Shown: piece after piece, positions 25,943 through 37,067 of the stretch
Layout: each line of letters opens with the position of its first letter
Numbering within the stretch: the first letter of the stretch is position 1
NCBI GenBank assembly: GCA_035582835.1
Contig: JAYKAV010003129.1
Location: 343,451-407,450, forward strand
Direction: 5' to 3'
Length of the DNA: 64,000 nt
From: Phoebastria nigripes
Lineage: Eukaryota > Chordata > Aves > Procellariiformes > Diomedeidae
Translations under genes and position numbers: made by a program
Notes under the pieces: generated by a model
Database searches by the model: none
Told to the model about the DNA's origin: nothing
The model's input: only the letters and a program-made list of their open reading frames with translations

Positions 25943-28900
25943 CTTTGCAGCAAAGAAGAGAGTGTGATCAAGTCCAAGTATTTCACTCTGTGCTCTGGTC
26001 AAATGACGAGCAGTGATCCTTCAATTAGACACAGATGAAGAAGCAGGCAGATCAGAACAGGCTGTTTCCTTCCAAAGGGTACAGGTGTGTGTATATATAC
26101 TCACAGATTTATATACCTTGAAATATATCTCTATATATGTATGAGTATATCTATTTAAGTAAAAACAGGCACTTATGCAAGGAGAGCATTTGTCATGCTT
26201 CATAAAGGTAACCGGAGGTAATGAGCACACAGCTTGTAACTGGAGATCCTGGAATGAAGAGGAAACACAGAACTAAAGAGGGTAAAATTGATTTGCCTTA
26301 GAGTTGGCTGGTATCATCAGGATCATTTCACTTGTTCCATCATTATATTCAGATAGCAAAATAATCATATCATTGTTCAGGAAAAAAGCTTTAAAAAANA
26401 TGGAAGTGAAAGTCAACCAAAAAGAGATCTGAGCAAGCGGAGTTGGTTTAAACAACTCAGCCAGGGAAATGACACAACATAGTTGCAAGGAGAACTATCC
26501 ATTTTATTTAATGGTAACCAGCTGCCTAAAAGGAAAACAGATTGTTAACTTTGAGTGGAAAACTTCATAGGAAAAATGTCAGCACTAGACCTGCCAGGGG
26601 TGAGCCCAGGGGTTTTCCCTGCAGCATCACCTGCACTCAGAGCAGAATATGCTCCACATCCTCAGAATNTGGAAGTTAAGAGTTAGACTGAGCTATTATT
26701 TCAGGGAATTTGCAACTCATTAGTATTCTTGGTGCTTACAAAGGGATTGTTTTGAAGGTATGCAAAAAACCCTGTTTAAGCTTTCCAGAATACTGAAATG
26801 TTTGGTTTTGAGAAAATTAATTGTACTTGGATAGTTCTGTGAATCTTGACCCCTGCAAAATTACAATAAAATTAATTTCAAAATTAAACAATTTCAAATT
26901 ACTTGAATGCTTCATCTGAAGTCAAAATTACTTTCTTCTCAGGGAGGTTTTCAGGGATTTTCTTTAATGAAGCAAACTTCTAAACTCAAGAAGTTTTAAA
27001 GCTCGTGGCTAAATTGAGGCTATCTTTTATGGAAAACAAGAGCATCCAAAATAATTGTCTACTTCTAAGAATGTGACTATTCATACATCGCTGTTTCTCT
27101 ACTCACAGCTATGATTTTTCTGTTACAGAAATACAAAAAACCATTAATGTCCTTGTTGCTACGAGCAGATTTGCAGAGAACCAGGGATAACAGCTGCTTA
27201 GGAAGTGCTGCCTGCGCAGGGCTGCTGGCAAGAGTAAAAGAGATGAAACATGCTGTTGTCAAGACACAGGAGTCATACGAGTATTTTTAAATGGTATATT
27301 CCACAGGTTTTGTTTTCGGTTGTTACATGGATAGCCTTTTCCTCTGCCCACCAGAACATTGTGTGCAGCAAGTAAGTTTGCCTTTCTGGTGATTTTAACT
27401 CCCAGGCTGGAGGCAGCTTTGTGCAGAGGGTAAAGCTGTTCTTGCCCTCCAGCCAGCACCGGGCAGCCAGAGGCAGAGTTACCAGGGTTAGCCCATCAGT
27501 GACCACATGCACGTATAGACGGACAACATCCTTCAGACACCCGTGTCCTCAGATAATCCACAGCAAGTCAGAAGCAGAAACAAGGGCAGCTCGGAAGAAG
27601 GATGACGATGGACACTACAGAAACAGGTTATTAGGAATAAGAGGCTGACGGGCTCTGAGGGAAGAGCTGGAGGGCAGCTTTTACCTTGTATTACTCATAT
27701 AAACACACAACCTGCAGTAATGAATTGCAGCAGGAGGCAAATTGGGAGAGATAGCCCACAGATTACAAATGTAAAACTATGGTACTTGCTCTTAACAGGT
27801 GCAGAGAGTAACCCTGTAAGAGATAAATGATACTGATGTGGAGAAGCTGAACAGAATGAAACAAAGGAGGTAAACCTCTGTGCTTTGATAATTAGCAAAG
27901 GACTGACCAGCTAGATGAAAAGCAACAACACACTAGGAAGTCCTACCTGCTGTCAATGGCTATTAACACCGAAGAGTACTTTATGGTAGTTCTTCAGGAT
28001 TCAAGTGATATTTATTCCTTTTGCAGGATTTAACAAAATAATAGCAATACCTGTGAGGAATCTTTCTACACGCTGCCTGTGACAGGGCACTCCTGTTGTT
28101 CAACCCATGATTTATCTGGGAGCTCAGAGTGCAATCATTAGACCACCACAGGAAGCAGAAGACTTTGAGGGCTAATGATCATTGTGAAACCTTCCCAGTG
28201 GGTGCACAAAAGGTAATTTATCATCATTTGCTTCTGTAATGTTGATGCATTGAGCAATATTCCCATTGTTCAGTGGTCCCTCAAACCTTCCTGGGTAGCA
28301 TGGAGGGCAGAGGTAGATGAAGCTGTAAGATGCAGGAGATGGGCTAGGCAACTGCAAGATCACTCTTCAAGCACACTGTTTGCACACTTACGTGTGTATC
28401 CATGACAGCCTCATCCAAGGAGTCTGGGAAAAACGTGCCCGAGTCCTCAGTGTCAGATGGACAAGTTGCATCTGTCCTGGCCTGAGAGTGGCCGGGTACT
28501 GCAGGAAAAGCCGTTGCTGCGGTATCTGTTCAATTTAAACCAAAGCTGATCAAAACATTTATTTACATCATGTTTCCAGCCGGTGTTGGCAGGCAGAAAA
28601 TCCAGGAAAACATCACCAAATTCATACAGCACCCCCAAACATGACGGATAGTCCTAAAAACCACAGAAGAATTAGGAACAACACAGCAGCAGGCAGGTTT
28701 TCTGAAAAACAACATTTTTCTTACTAAACCGTTTCTCAGATGTGTTTTGGTTTTGCCCAGCATGGCAGAATAATGTCTATTCTCTGAAATTTCCTTTGTT
28801 ATTTGCTTGACCGAAAAAAAAAAAAAATCCACTTCTAAAATGAAAAGCCCTAGGTTTTGCACATGTGATCTGGGACTGAATCTTGCTACCTCTATGTGAA

Positions 28901-29831
28901 AGGAAATAAGGTACCTAATTTTCAGATGCTTTTGAAAACCCCACTACAATTCCTTTGTATCTCTGATAAGAAACACTTTGAAAGTCAGATACAGTGTTTG
29001 TTTTTTAAAGAAAACCAGTGCAGATTTAATGATAGACTATCTACCTTTCCTTACATTCTTATCTTAAAATAAAAATGCTAACAGGTATTGCAACTGTCAA
29101 TTTTGTTCCCAAAATACATCCTTGTCTTTTTCTTTATACAGTAAAGCATTTATCACTTTTCCTCTTTCCTAAGAGTGTCAGCATTTGTGTACTAACACCT
29201 TTCTGGTACTTTGTCATGTTCTAAGCCAGTGAGATTATCTGGGAGTATTTTGGAGGCAGCAAACAAACAAAAGGAAGCATATGGTGCTCTGTTTAGAGAA
29301 GCAATGCCAGTCTCATCACTGCTGAGATCCCAGAAAATGCATCTCAAATGCAAATTGGTTTCATGAAACCAGGGGAAAAAAATAACAGTCATATTTCTAA
29401 GGAAATAAGGTGAAAAAAATATTAACTGTGAGCAAACTAGACATCACTAGCAAGATTGGTAGTCAGTTTTTCAGTAGTCAGTGGGTTTTTTCCCCTATCA
29501 GATCTCCTGTTGTTTTTTTTCTTCCACCCCAAATTCTGTCAATCAAGAAGGCACACTGGGGAATCAATTCTGAAATTCGAAATCCCATAAGATGAAAATT
29601 AAGTAGATTTCAGTGCAGTTATTTGGACATCTGCCATGAAGGAAATACTGGCTTTGGCTGCCCCCACCCCAAAACCCAGGGATTCTTTCCCCCCCCTCCA
29701 CTTTGGGCAGGAAAGTACATCTGCCTGTTGTACTATCAGTGGTTCAAGTCTCCTTACAAAAGTCCAGAGCTGGCACTCTCCTGTTGACATGAATCTCTAA
29801 TAGCTCATCCATGCACCCTCTTGTTCTTCTT

Positions 29832-29876
29832 GATGATCCTTATGGGTCCCTTCCAACTCAAGATATTCTATGATTC
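29832..29876 (+). mobile_element. CR1 3' terminal scrap
   Basis: The sequence GATGATCC, then GGGTCCCTTCCAACTCAAGA, then ATTCTATGATTCC is the last 45 bases of a CR1 element in sense orientation, ending with one ATTCTATG unit. The copy is almost completely 5'-truncated. Confidence 0.85.
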
Positions 29877-32800
29877 CTACTAGGCATGACTAAATCACAT
29901 GTCCCCTTTTACTCAGAAATAAAGGTGCGAGGAACAAATAACACTATGATTGATGCAAAAAAGGAGTACTGTTGAACATTAGAAAAGTTATAGTTCTTAG
30001 CAAGAAGATTAATCAACAGAAGGCAAAGGNGTTCTCACTGGTCATATTTAGTTAATCCATGATCAATAGCAATATTGCCAGTGAATAAAGGACAGTCAAA
30101 CAGCTCTCCTGTATCAGTTATCCTTCCTAGAAAGAAAGCACTGAGCTTCCTGAAGCGACCCTTTCCTTACCCTATTTAGCTACAATAAAATTACACCAAG
30201 GTATTAAAGAGCAGCAGGCGGCACTCCCTGCCCATCTGGTAACGGTGAGAATATTCTGCTACGCTCACACAAAGGAGTCACTGCTAAAGCGAACTGCCAG
30301 AGACCATCTCCACTGAGGTGTGAATGAGGCATTCGTATTTCAGAGAAGTGCTTGCTCTCCATTACGGCACAGTTTTGTTCGGCAGCTTAAGCTCATGTGC
30401 TGCAGAAGTCTGTCGGCATCATTTCTGAGGTGCAGAGATTTTGCCTCCTGGTCTGGAAGCCAAGACCTGGGAACCAAGACATGGGTTATGCCTACGCAGG
30501 ACAGCACAAGACCTGTGCTGGACTCTGCAGTGCTGAAGGAGCTGTTTTGGGCGTGTATGTGCACACAGGAGAGCCATCCTAACACACTACAGTTCTTCTA
30601 GCACACAGGTTAATCCCAGTTGTGTTGACTCACCAAGATATTACAGCAGAGCATGACCAGTAATACCCATAAAACTCAGGAACTTTTAAACCACAGATTG
30701 GTTTTGCATTAAAGCTAGTGGAAAATGTCTGTTTCAGCAAGAGCAAGGTTAGACACTGACCTGCAGCCCCACTCACCTCTAGCACAGTTAAAGACCAAAC
30801 TGATGGTGCAGAGACCAAACAGGCTCAGGCACCAGGTGCTTCAACGACAGAGGTACAGGCAGTGCCTCAGACGATGTGCCTGCCCCACTCCATAGCACCT
30901 CCAGCCCCGGGGTGCCCTGGGCTCCTAACAGAGCTTGGCACCCCATTGCCAGTCAGACCAGCTTGAGACCAGCTTGCAGCCTCCCCCCACGCAGGGCAGG
31001 GCCCCCCCAGCCGCCCTGCCACAGCCCTGTCCCGTGCAGCCTGCTGTGACACAGCACCAGCACAGCTAACACCTGCCTCGGTCCAAAAGCACAGCGTCAA
31101 ATAACTGCCATTCCAGTAGTACCCAAAAGCGTGCTAAGCATTTTAAATTTAAATAAATGAACAAATTGATGTTCACTGAACTGCTAACAGTTATTCATAC
31201 GAATGGCGTTTGAGTGGCACTTCTCCAGCTATTTAGCCACTTGCTGCATGCGCCAAAAAAGTTATTGAGTAACCGACTTTTGTGCTGTGATGCATGTTGA
31301 TGCTTTATCATTTCCTGGCAGTCGCAACTGTTTTCTGCTTTTCTTGCCATTGCTACTTTTCTCGAAAACTCAGACAGTCATTTTGTTTCATTGCTATTTG
31401 TCTCTAGCACAGTCTTCTGCAATGCTGGAGTTTATGAGCTGGAATTAATGCCTGCTTAGCGCACCCATGAAACCTATAGTCATTTTTCTGTAGAGCAGAA
31501 ATTGTACTGTCCTAAGCCTTGCCCCCAGCCAGGTATCTATTAGTGCATAGTATAAGTACTAGCATCTTCATTTGCTTTGCTCTCGCTTCCCCACATAAGG
31601 GCTCAGTAGATTTCTCATGTGGCCACATGACTGAAACTCTTGTAGTGTCTATCAATTTTTTCTTCTTTTTTTTTTTTTTAAATCAAGTTAAGAAGCAGGA
31701 ACCAGATCTTCTGAGCTGTACGGGTGGATTCATCTAGACTGCAATTTTTATTTTCTTTTTTTTTCCCTGGGGGTGTGTTAATTGGCTCCCAAATGGAGGA
31801 AAGAAAGAACAAGGCACTGGGCAATACCTCAATGCAGAAGCAAGAAAAGTCAGTTTTTAGGGTAGTTCTTAACTTTGTGAATGAGCAAAGTAACCTGAAT
31901 CCCCATGAGAACTGTGCACAGACTTCATAACCCAGGACACTTATTCCTAGTCCAGTCCCCCCTCATAAAGGGGTCCTTAAGGGTAAACAAAGTAGGGATG
32001 GTAAAGCAGGGAATCACCTATTCCTCCCAGTCCTCCAGGTCATCTTTCCCAATCTAAAAATGCATATGGTCATCTTCACTAAACCAAAAAAGTGTATAAG
32101 ATAAATAGGATAATCTCCTGCAGGACAAGTTTCCATCACATTTTTTTCTCCTGTCCTTTCTTTCATTAGTATAGTCTCAGAACACAAGCAATAATACTTA
32201 AATTCATGACTTAATTTCTCCTCCGGGCAGCTGAAGGAAAGGATGGGCCAGTTTCTCACTTATTGCACATCCAGAAGGTGGCCAGATATCACAGGAAGGA
32301 ATGCATCATAACTACCTAAAGAAAATAGGATAAACAAGCACCTCTGCTGCAACAACAATTAGCTGGTGCACTGGTCATTAAAGCCTAAGTAAAGATGATA
32401 CAATAAACAAATGCTTATCTGCAAAATCCAGGTTTCTAATAGTGATAATGACCTTTCATATAGTATTTTGTGATAGTTACTGACCAGCTAACTTGTTTGG
32501 TTTGTATTAATTGCTGTAAAATGCATTCCTTGTTAACCATTATTGCTTCAACAACATATGCAAAGCTACTCAGAGCTGTGTTTGTTCTGTACAGAGCTCA
32601 ATCGTAATTAATCTGTGTGCATCCCTTATTTTCACACAGACAAAGGAATGGGAGGGGTAGTGCTCATCAACATAGTTCATAAGTATCGAGTGCTTGCCAG
32701 TTCGTGTAACTTCCCAGTAATTCTCAAGGTTGCTCAAATAAGACAGCAACACTTACTGCACAAGAAGGCTTTGCTTCCTGGTGTGATATTGCTAATTCAG

Positions 32801-33837
32801 GAGGAAAACAGAGAAAGGAAGACATCAAACTTGTGAAAACAAAGGCCATGTCATTATTCTGCAGCATAAAACATCCCCAGACAGTACAGTGTATATTCCC
32901 CATTTCATTAAATGGATTATCTGAACACATTCCAACATTACACAGCCTGTGCTCCATTAGTCCCATATGGTAAATGGCTAACTATGCCCTCGTACCTGGT
33001 AAGGCATCTACACAGCCTAACCAGTCCTTTGATCACTTCATAAACAGCTTTCACTTAAACAGTTTTCATTATCACGCCTTAACTGTCCTGCGTTCCACAT
33101 GGTAACTCACTGCTCTGTCACCCAGTTGTACTGTTTGAGGATAATTAATGTCCCTGGACAAAGGCAAAATAAAACATAAACGCATAGTACTAGTTCTATT
33201 TTCTGGGGAGATGTGACAGAGGAAAACAAGCTCCCAATCTCCCCTTCATTTTGTATCTTTATGCTACCATAAAAAGCCATTTTTACCTTGTATTGTTTAC
33301 TAGTTTGTACTTTGTTTACTTTGTTTGTACTATTGTTTACAAGGCCCCCTCAGATTTTATTTCAACATGAATATTAATTCAAGTATCATTTATATTGTGA
33401 ACAAAATGAAAAAATATCTCAAGGCTGTTACAAATCCTAGTCTTCCTGGCAGAACCATCTGACTCTCTTTAGAATAATCACACACCCACTATTCATATAT
33501 TAACTGGTGCTTTACAAAATAAATACAGAAGGACAGTCCTTGCATAAAAGGATTTCCACTGGACTCTTGGCTCTATCTTTGCTTTCAGCTGGATGACACA
33601 ACAAGGATGTGTTAACCAGGGATAAGACAGTAGTACTTCCTTTCACGTTTTCCATATCCGTTCTCAGTTAAACTTTATTGCATTCAGTTCTCTCCATGTA
33701 TGGAGTCACAGCACATGAGCTGTCATTGCCCACAAGCTAAAGGCACCCCTGAATCACTGAGCTCAATGTGGAGGAATTCAAGCCACATCCTCCTCTGCTT
33801 TGTTGGTCACCAACATCATTAGCAGCTCACAGGAGCC
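29877..33837. other. Unique non-coding sequence
   Basis: Nothing recognisable apart from simple sequence: T-rich tracts at about 31659-31682 and 31747-31765, and a short imperfect repeat at 33290-33341. A GC-rich patch at about 30870-31080 opens a minus-strand frame of 77 codons that looks compositional. Confidence 0.5.
33290..33341. repeat. Degenerate TTTGTAC/TGTTTAC repeat
   Basis: About five alternating copies of TTGTTTAC and TTTGTAC are packed into 50 bases, starting TATTGTTTACTAG and ending ACTATTGTTTAC. It looks like a decayed minisatellite. Confidence 0.55.
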
Positions 33838-34365
33838 AGAGAACGGCCAAGGTTGGCAAGGAGCTCTGGAGATCATCTAGTCCAACCCCTCTCTGGGCAA
33901 CTCATTCAAGTGTTCGACTGCCCTCACAGTAAAAATAGGTCTTTCTTGTGTTCAGACAGAATAACCACCTCCCTCNACCAGCTGGCAGCACCATTCCTAG
34001 TGCAGCCCAGGATGCTGTTGACCATTTTGCAGGAAGAACACATTGCTGGCTCATGTTCAACCTGGTGTCCACCAGGATGCCCAGGTCTTTCTGCAAAGCT
34101 GCTTTCCAGCTGGTTGGCCCCCAGCATGTACTGGTGCACAGGGTTATTCNTCCCCAGGTGCAGAACTCAGCATTTCACTTCACTGAACTTCACAAAGTCC
34201 CTGTTGGCCCATTTCTCCAACCTGTCCATGTCCCCCTCAAAGAGGAGCACAGCCATCTCGTCTATCAGCTACTCCCCGCAGTGTTATCCGCAAGCTTACT
34301 GAGGGTACACTGTCCCATCATCCAGGTCAATAATCAAGATATTAATCAGTATNGGCTCCAAGCAT
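33838..34365 (-). mobile_element. CR1 copy with internal deletions
   Basis: Read on the minus strand, it enters in the late ORF2 region: a GGATAACACTGC-type stretch, then AATAACCCTGTGCACCAGTAC, which belongs to the CR1 segment after the polymerase motifs. It continues to TGAGCCAGCAATGTG and GAGGGAGGTGGTTATTC. It then jumps to the 3' portion (ACAAGAAAGACC, GTTGCCCAGAGAGG) and again to the terminal GGTTGGACTAGATGATCTCC block. The usual segments between these landmarks are missing. The ATTCTATG end repeats are not recognisable. Three Ns fall inside it. Open frames on the plus strand, up to 168 codons, are antisense to this element. Confidence 0.9.
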
Positions 34366-35604
34366 ATCTTACAATCTCTGTTGATTGCAGAACAGAAAGC
34401 ACAAAGCAGGGTGAGCACGATGGGGGTGGGGAGACAGAACAGATTAAAGTTTAATGACTTTTTAGTGTTTAACTTAAATGGTCAAGACAGAAAGTAGCTC
34501 TTTTGCAGTGCAAGATTCACACGTGCTGCCTGAGTTTCACCCAAGAGAAATTTTACTTTAACTTGGCTAAAAACTTTGCAACCTCCAAGACATCAGCAGT
34601 TCGCACCTCACCACATACCCTCTGCAACCTCTTCACATATAATTTCATGCTACCAGCGATAGCTGTGTGATACCCACTGTTCATTCCGACCCCATAGAGT
34701 ATGTTATGCTCACAGCACAGGTCTGAGACTCCACACCCGATCTTCCAGACGCTTGACCCCTGAACACTAGCACTTCTGCAAAATTAATGAAGGAAACTCT
34801 CTTGAGCAACTAATTCTTTGCTTCCCTGCTTAGGGCAACGTTACCAATTAGTATCTCAAAGCCTTCTGAACAAAATGCTGTGTTTACAAAGCCAGTATCC
34901 AGAACTGTGTGTGACATTTTGCAGTACTGCTGTTTTTACATGGAAAGCTGCCCATGCAAGCCTTTAAAATGCCCAAAGCCTCTTCCAATGCAAGTGGCAA
35001 AAACAGACTTCTGAGACTTTCAGTGGCATAGTATTTTACCTCTGAAAAAAAAAAGTATATTTTTGCCATAATAAACCAGGCTCTGTCCCTTCCTTCTCCA
35101 AGTCTGTTCTGGTCTAGTGGTGTGAGTTCATGAACCCTAACACTTTGCCAGTGAAAAAGGGGTTCTAAGAATAGAAATGGTTTCCCTTTGTTTCCAAAAC
35201 CACATAATTATTTTGCAGTATCTGTATGTTGAGCTTCAGTAGCACAAGCAGAGCTTTACAAATACCAAGGGGAAGAGCAGATCAGCCATGCGGTCCTGGG
35301 TCCCCACACCCCCTCCCACCACTTGTTCACAAGTACCATATTTTCCCAAAATTTGTTTATGGTATATGGATATTACCTAGATAAGCAAGCTGAAGTATAA
35401 GCAGTATTTGAAACAGGGCAAGCATAATGCTCAGGACACTGGGCTACTAGAAACAGCTGCTGTTCAGGGAGACCTAAAACTTCACCTCACAGGCATTAGC
35501 AGTCCCAAGGAACCCTTGCAGGTGTTAGCAGATGCTGTTAGGGGCACTGCCCTAAGAAAATTAGCATTTCTGTTTAAACTTCTTCTGTAGCTTCAGCTAC
35601 CTAG

Positions 35605-35656
35605 AGCTTTTTCCACTGCTGTACCACAAAAAAGCTGTACCACAGCTTTTTTCCAC
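35605..35656. repeat. Perfect 11-bp hairpin with flanking direct repeats
   Basis: AAAAAAGCTGT at 35628-35638 is followed by a 3-base loop (ACC) and its exact complement ACAGCTTTTTT at 35642-35652. GCTGTACCAC occurs directly repeated at 35618-35627 and 35634-35643. AGCTTTTTCCAC at 35605-35616 recurs with one more T at 35644-35656. This combination suggests a local template-switch or duplication event rather than a terminator. Confidence 0.8.
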
Positions 35657-36644
35657 CCGAGCTGTAAAACACTACTCTCTTCTACTTCAAAGATTTTTAC
35701 TTGGTCATATGAAAGTTAACCAGTGATAACTGGAAGAACATTGGAATTAGCTGCCGTGAAAAGTGTCATTCCTTTAATTGCCTCTGGCCATCTATAATGA
35801 GCAAACAACTGTATTTGAAAGCACGTAGACCAAAACAAGTAATCCCCCACAAATATAAATACTACAAAGTACTCTCTTTCCCGAGCTATAAGCAANGATT
35901 AGGAGAGTTTGTCTTGCTGTGAATGAGGGAGCTGGATCAAGCTCCAATGCCAAAAAACTAACATTGAGAGTGGAGAAACCTGGCTTATGGCTTTGTAACT
36001 AAAGATGATTTCTGATGTTTATTAAGCTTATATTCCAAAAACATTAGAAAATCTCCAGCCTCTATTGCCTTAGTGCTTACTGTGTCTATCTGCCTAATGC
36101 ATTTACTTGGTGCTTTTGCTGTCACAGCAANGTCTTGTTTACATTCCCTTTGTTTCTCTTTCTCTTCTCTCCTAATTGTTGCCTTTTCAATCTGTTATCT
36201 GTGGGTTCACTTTAGTACTCACGGGCTTGTAAAGAGAATAACTGAGAGCTTGTTGCCATTTACTGTGTTTACAGATTGAGAAATTGGGAAAAGAGGAATG
36301 GCAATTTCTCCCTTTGTAATACTTACCCCAGAGAAAAGGGTTGAGAAAAGGTCAAGAAGGAAGATACTCAAGACCTGAATAACCCAAATACAACCTGATG
36401 TTCCCTAACACTAAGGTCAAGGAAAGAGAACAGAAACAGCTTCTAAAATGCACATTCTGGAGAAAGGCAGAAACCCTGTTACAGTGTGCTTGGGTTGTGT
36501 TTGGAGAGCAGGACACCTGAGGGGGACAGTATCATCAGGCTGCTGACTACACCATCTATGTATCATGTATCAATCAATTACAAATAACTTAAGGAAAAAA
36601 AAAAAAATCTGAATTTCAGGAGAACCAACAGTGTGATAAGGAGG

Positions 36645-37067
36645 ATGGTTTACTTACTAACTAATGGTGTAGTACACGAGCTGGATACCCTGTTGGGGAT
36701 CCCCCCACCCCTGTATTGGTTCAGGGAAGAAGCCAACCAGCTGCTGCTCCACTCAGCTCAAGAGCCTAATGCAAGTGATATGCTGCAGTGTCTAAGCACT
36801 CTCAAGCAGCACTACAGGAGACTGTTTAATACAGAGGCACCTGCAACTGCACACAAGAAACATCATGATTTAACCCCCCTGGCCATGCTGCCTTCTGGTG
36901 ATCCTTTCTTCACAAATCGGTGCAGACAACAGCACCGATGCCACTGGGAGTTATTAAACTCTGTACAAGCTAACATGTGGCCTTGGTCACAGCTTGATAG
37001 GACTAGCCTAACCAAACCCTCACGCACACATGCCATCAGCAGAGCATGCTTTCCTAACCTAGAGTAA
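36645..37067 (+). CDS. Unrecognised 140-codon ORF with adjacent AATAAA
   Basis: The frame runs from an ATG at 36645 to TAA at 37065-37067. The open region extends a few codons upstream of the ATG. The translation is of mixed composition, with VHELDTLLGIPPPLYWFREE near the start and KQHYRRLFNTEAP in the middle. It contains no recognisable domain, signal peptide or membrane segment. An acceptor-like AATTTCAG ends at 36619 after an A tract, and a canonical AATAAA stands at 37081-37086, only 13 bases after the stop. The set could be a short terminal exon, but minus-strand frames across the same interval are also open, so it may be a remnant of an unidentified repeat or chance. Confidence 0.22.
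   Translation: MVYLLTNGVVHELDTLLGIPPPLYWFREEANQLLLHSAQEPNASDMLQCLSTLKQHYRRLFNTEAPATAHKKHHDLTPLAMLPSGDPFFTNRCRQQHRCHWELLNSVQANMWPWSQLDRTSLTKPSRTHAISRACFPNLE

Larger units (their letters stand above)
22861..29831. other. Unique sequence with two candidate minus-strand exons
   Basis: No transposon longer than a few tens of bases was recognised. A TA-rich microsatellite-like stretch lies at 26084-26156, beginning GTGTGTGTATATATAC. A possible MIR-like scrap lies at about 23632-23668. Two candidate exons on the minus strand are given separately. The remaining short open frames have no recognisable content. Confidence 0.5.

Noticed and set aside
33948..34454. 168-codon plus-strand open frame, and the 149-codon frame beside it
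   Set aside because: Both are antisense readings of the CR1 element on the minus strand.
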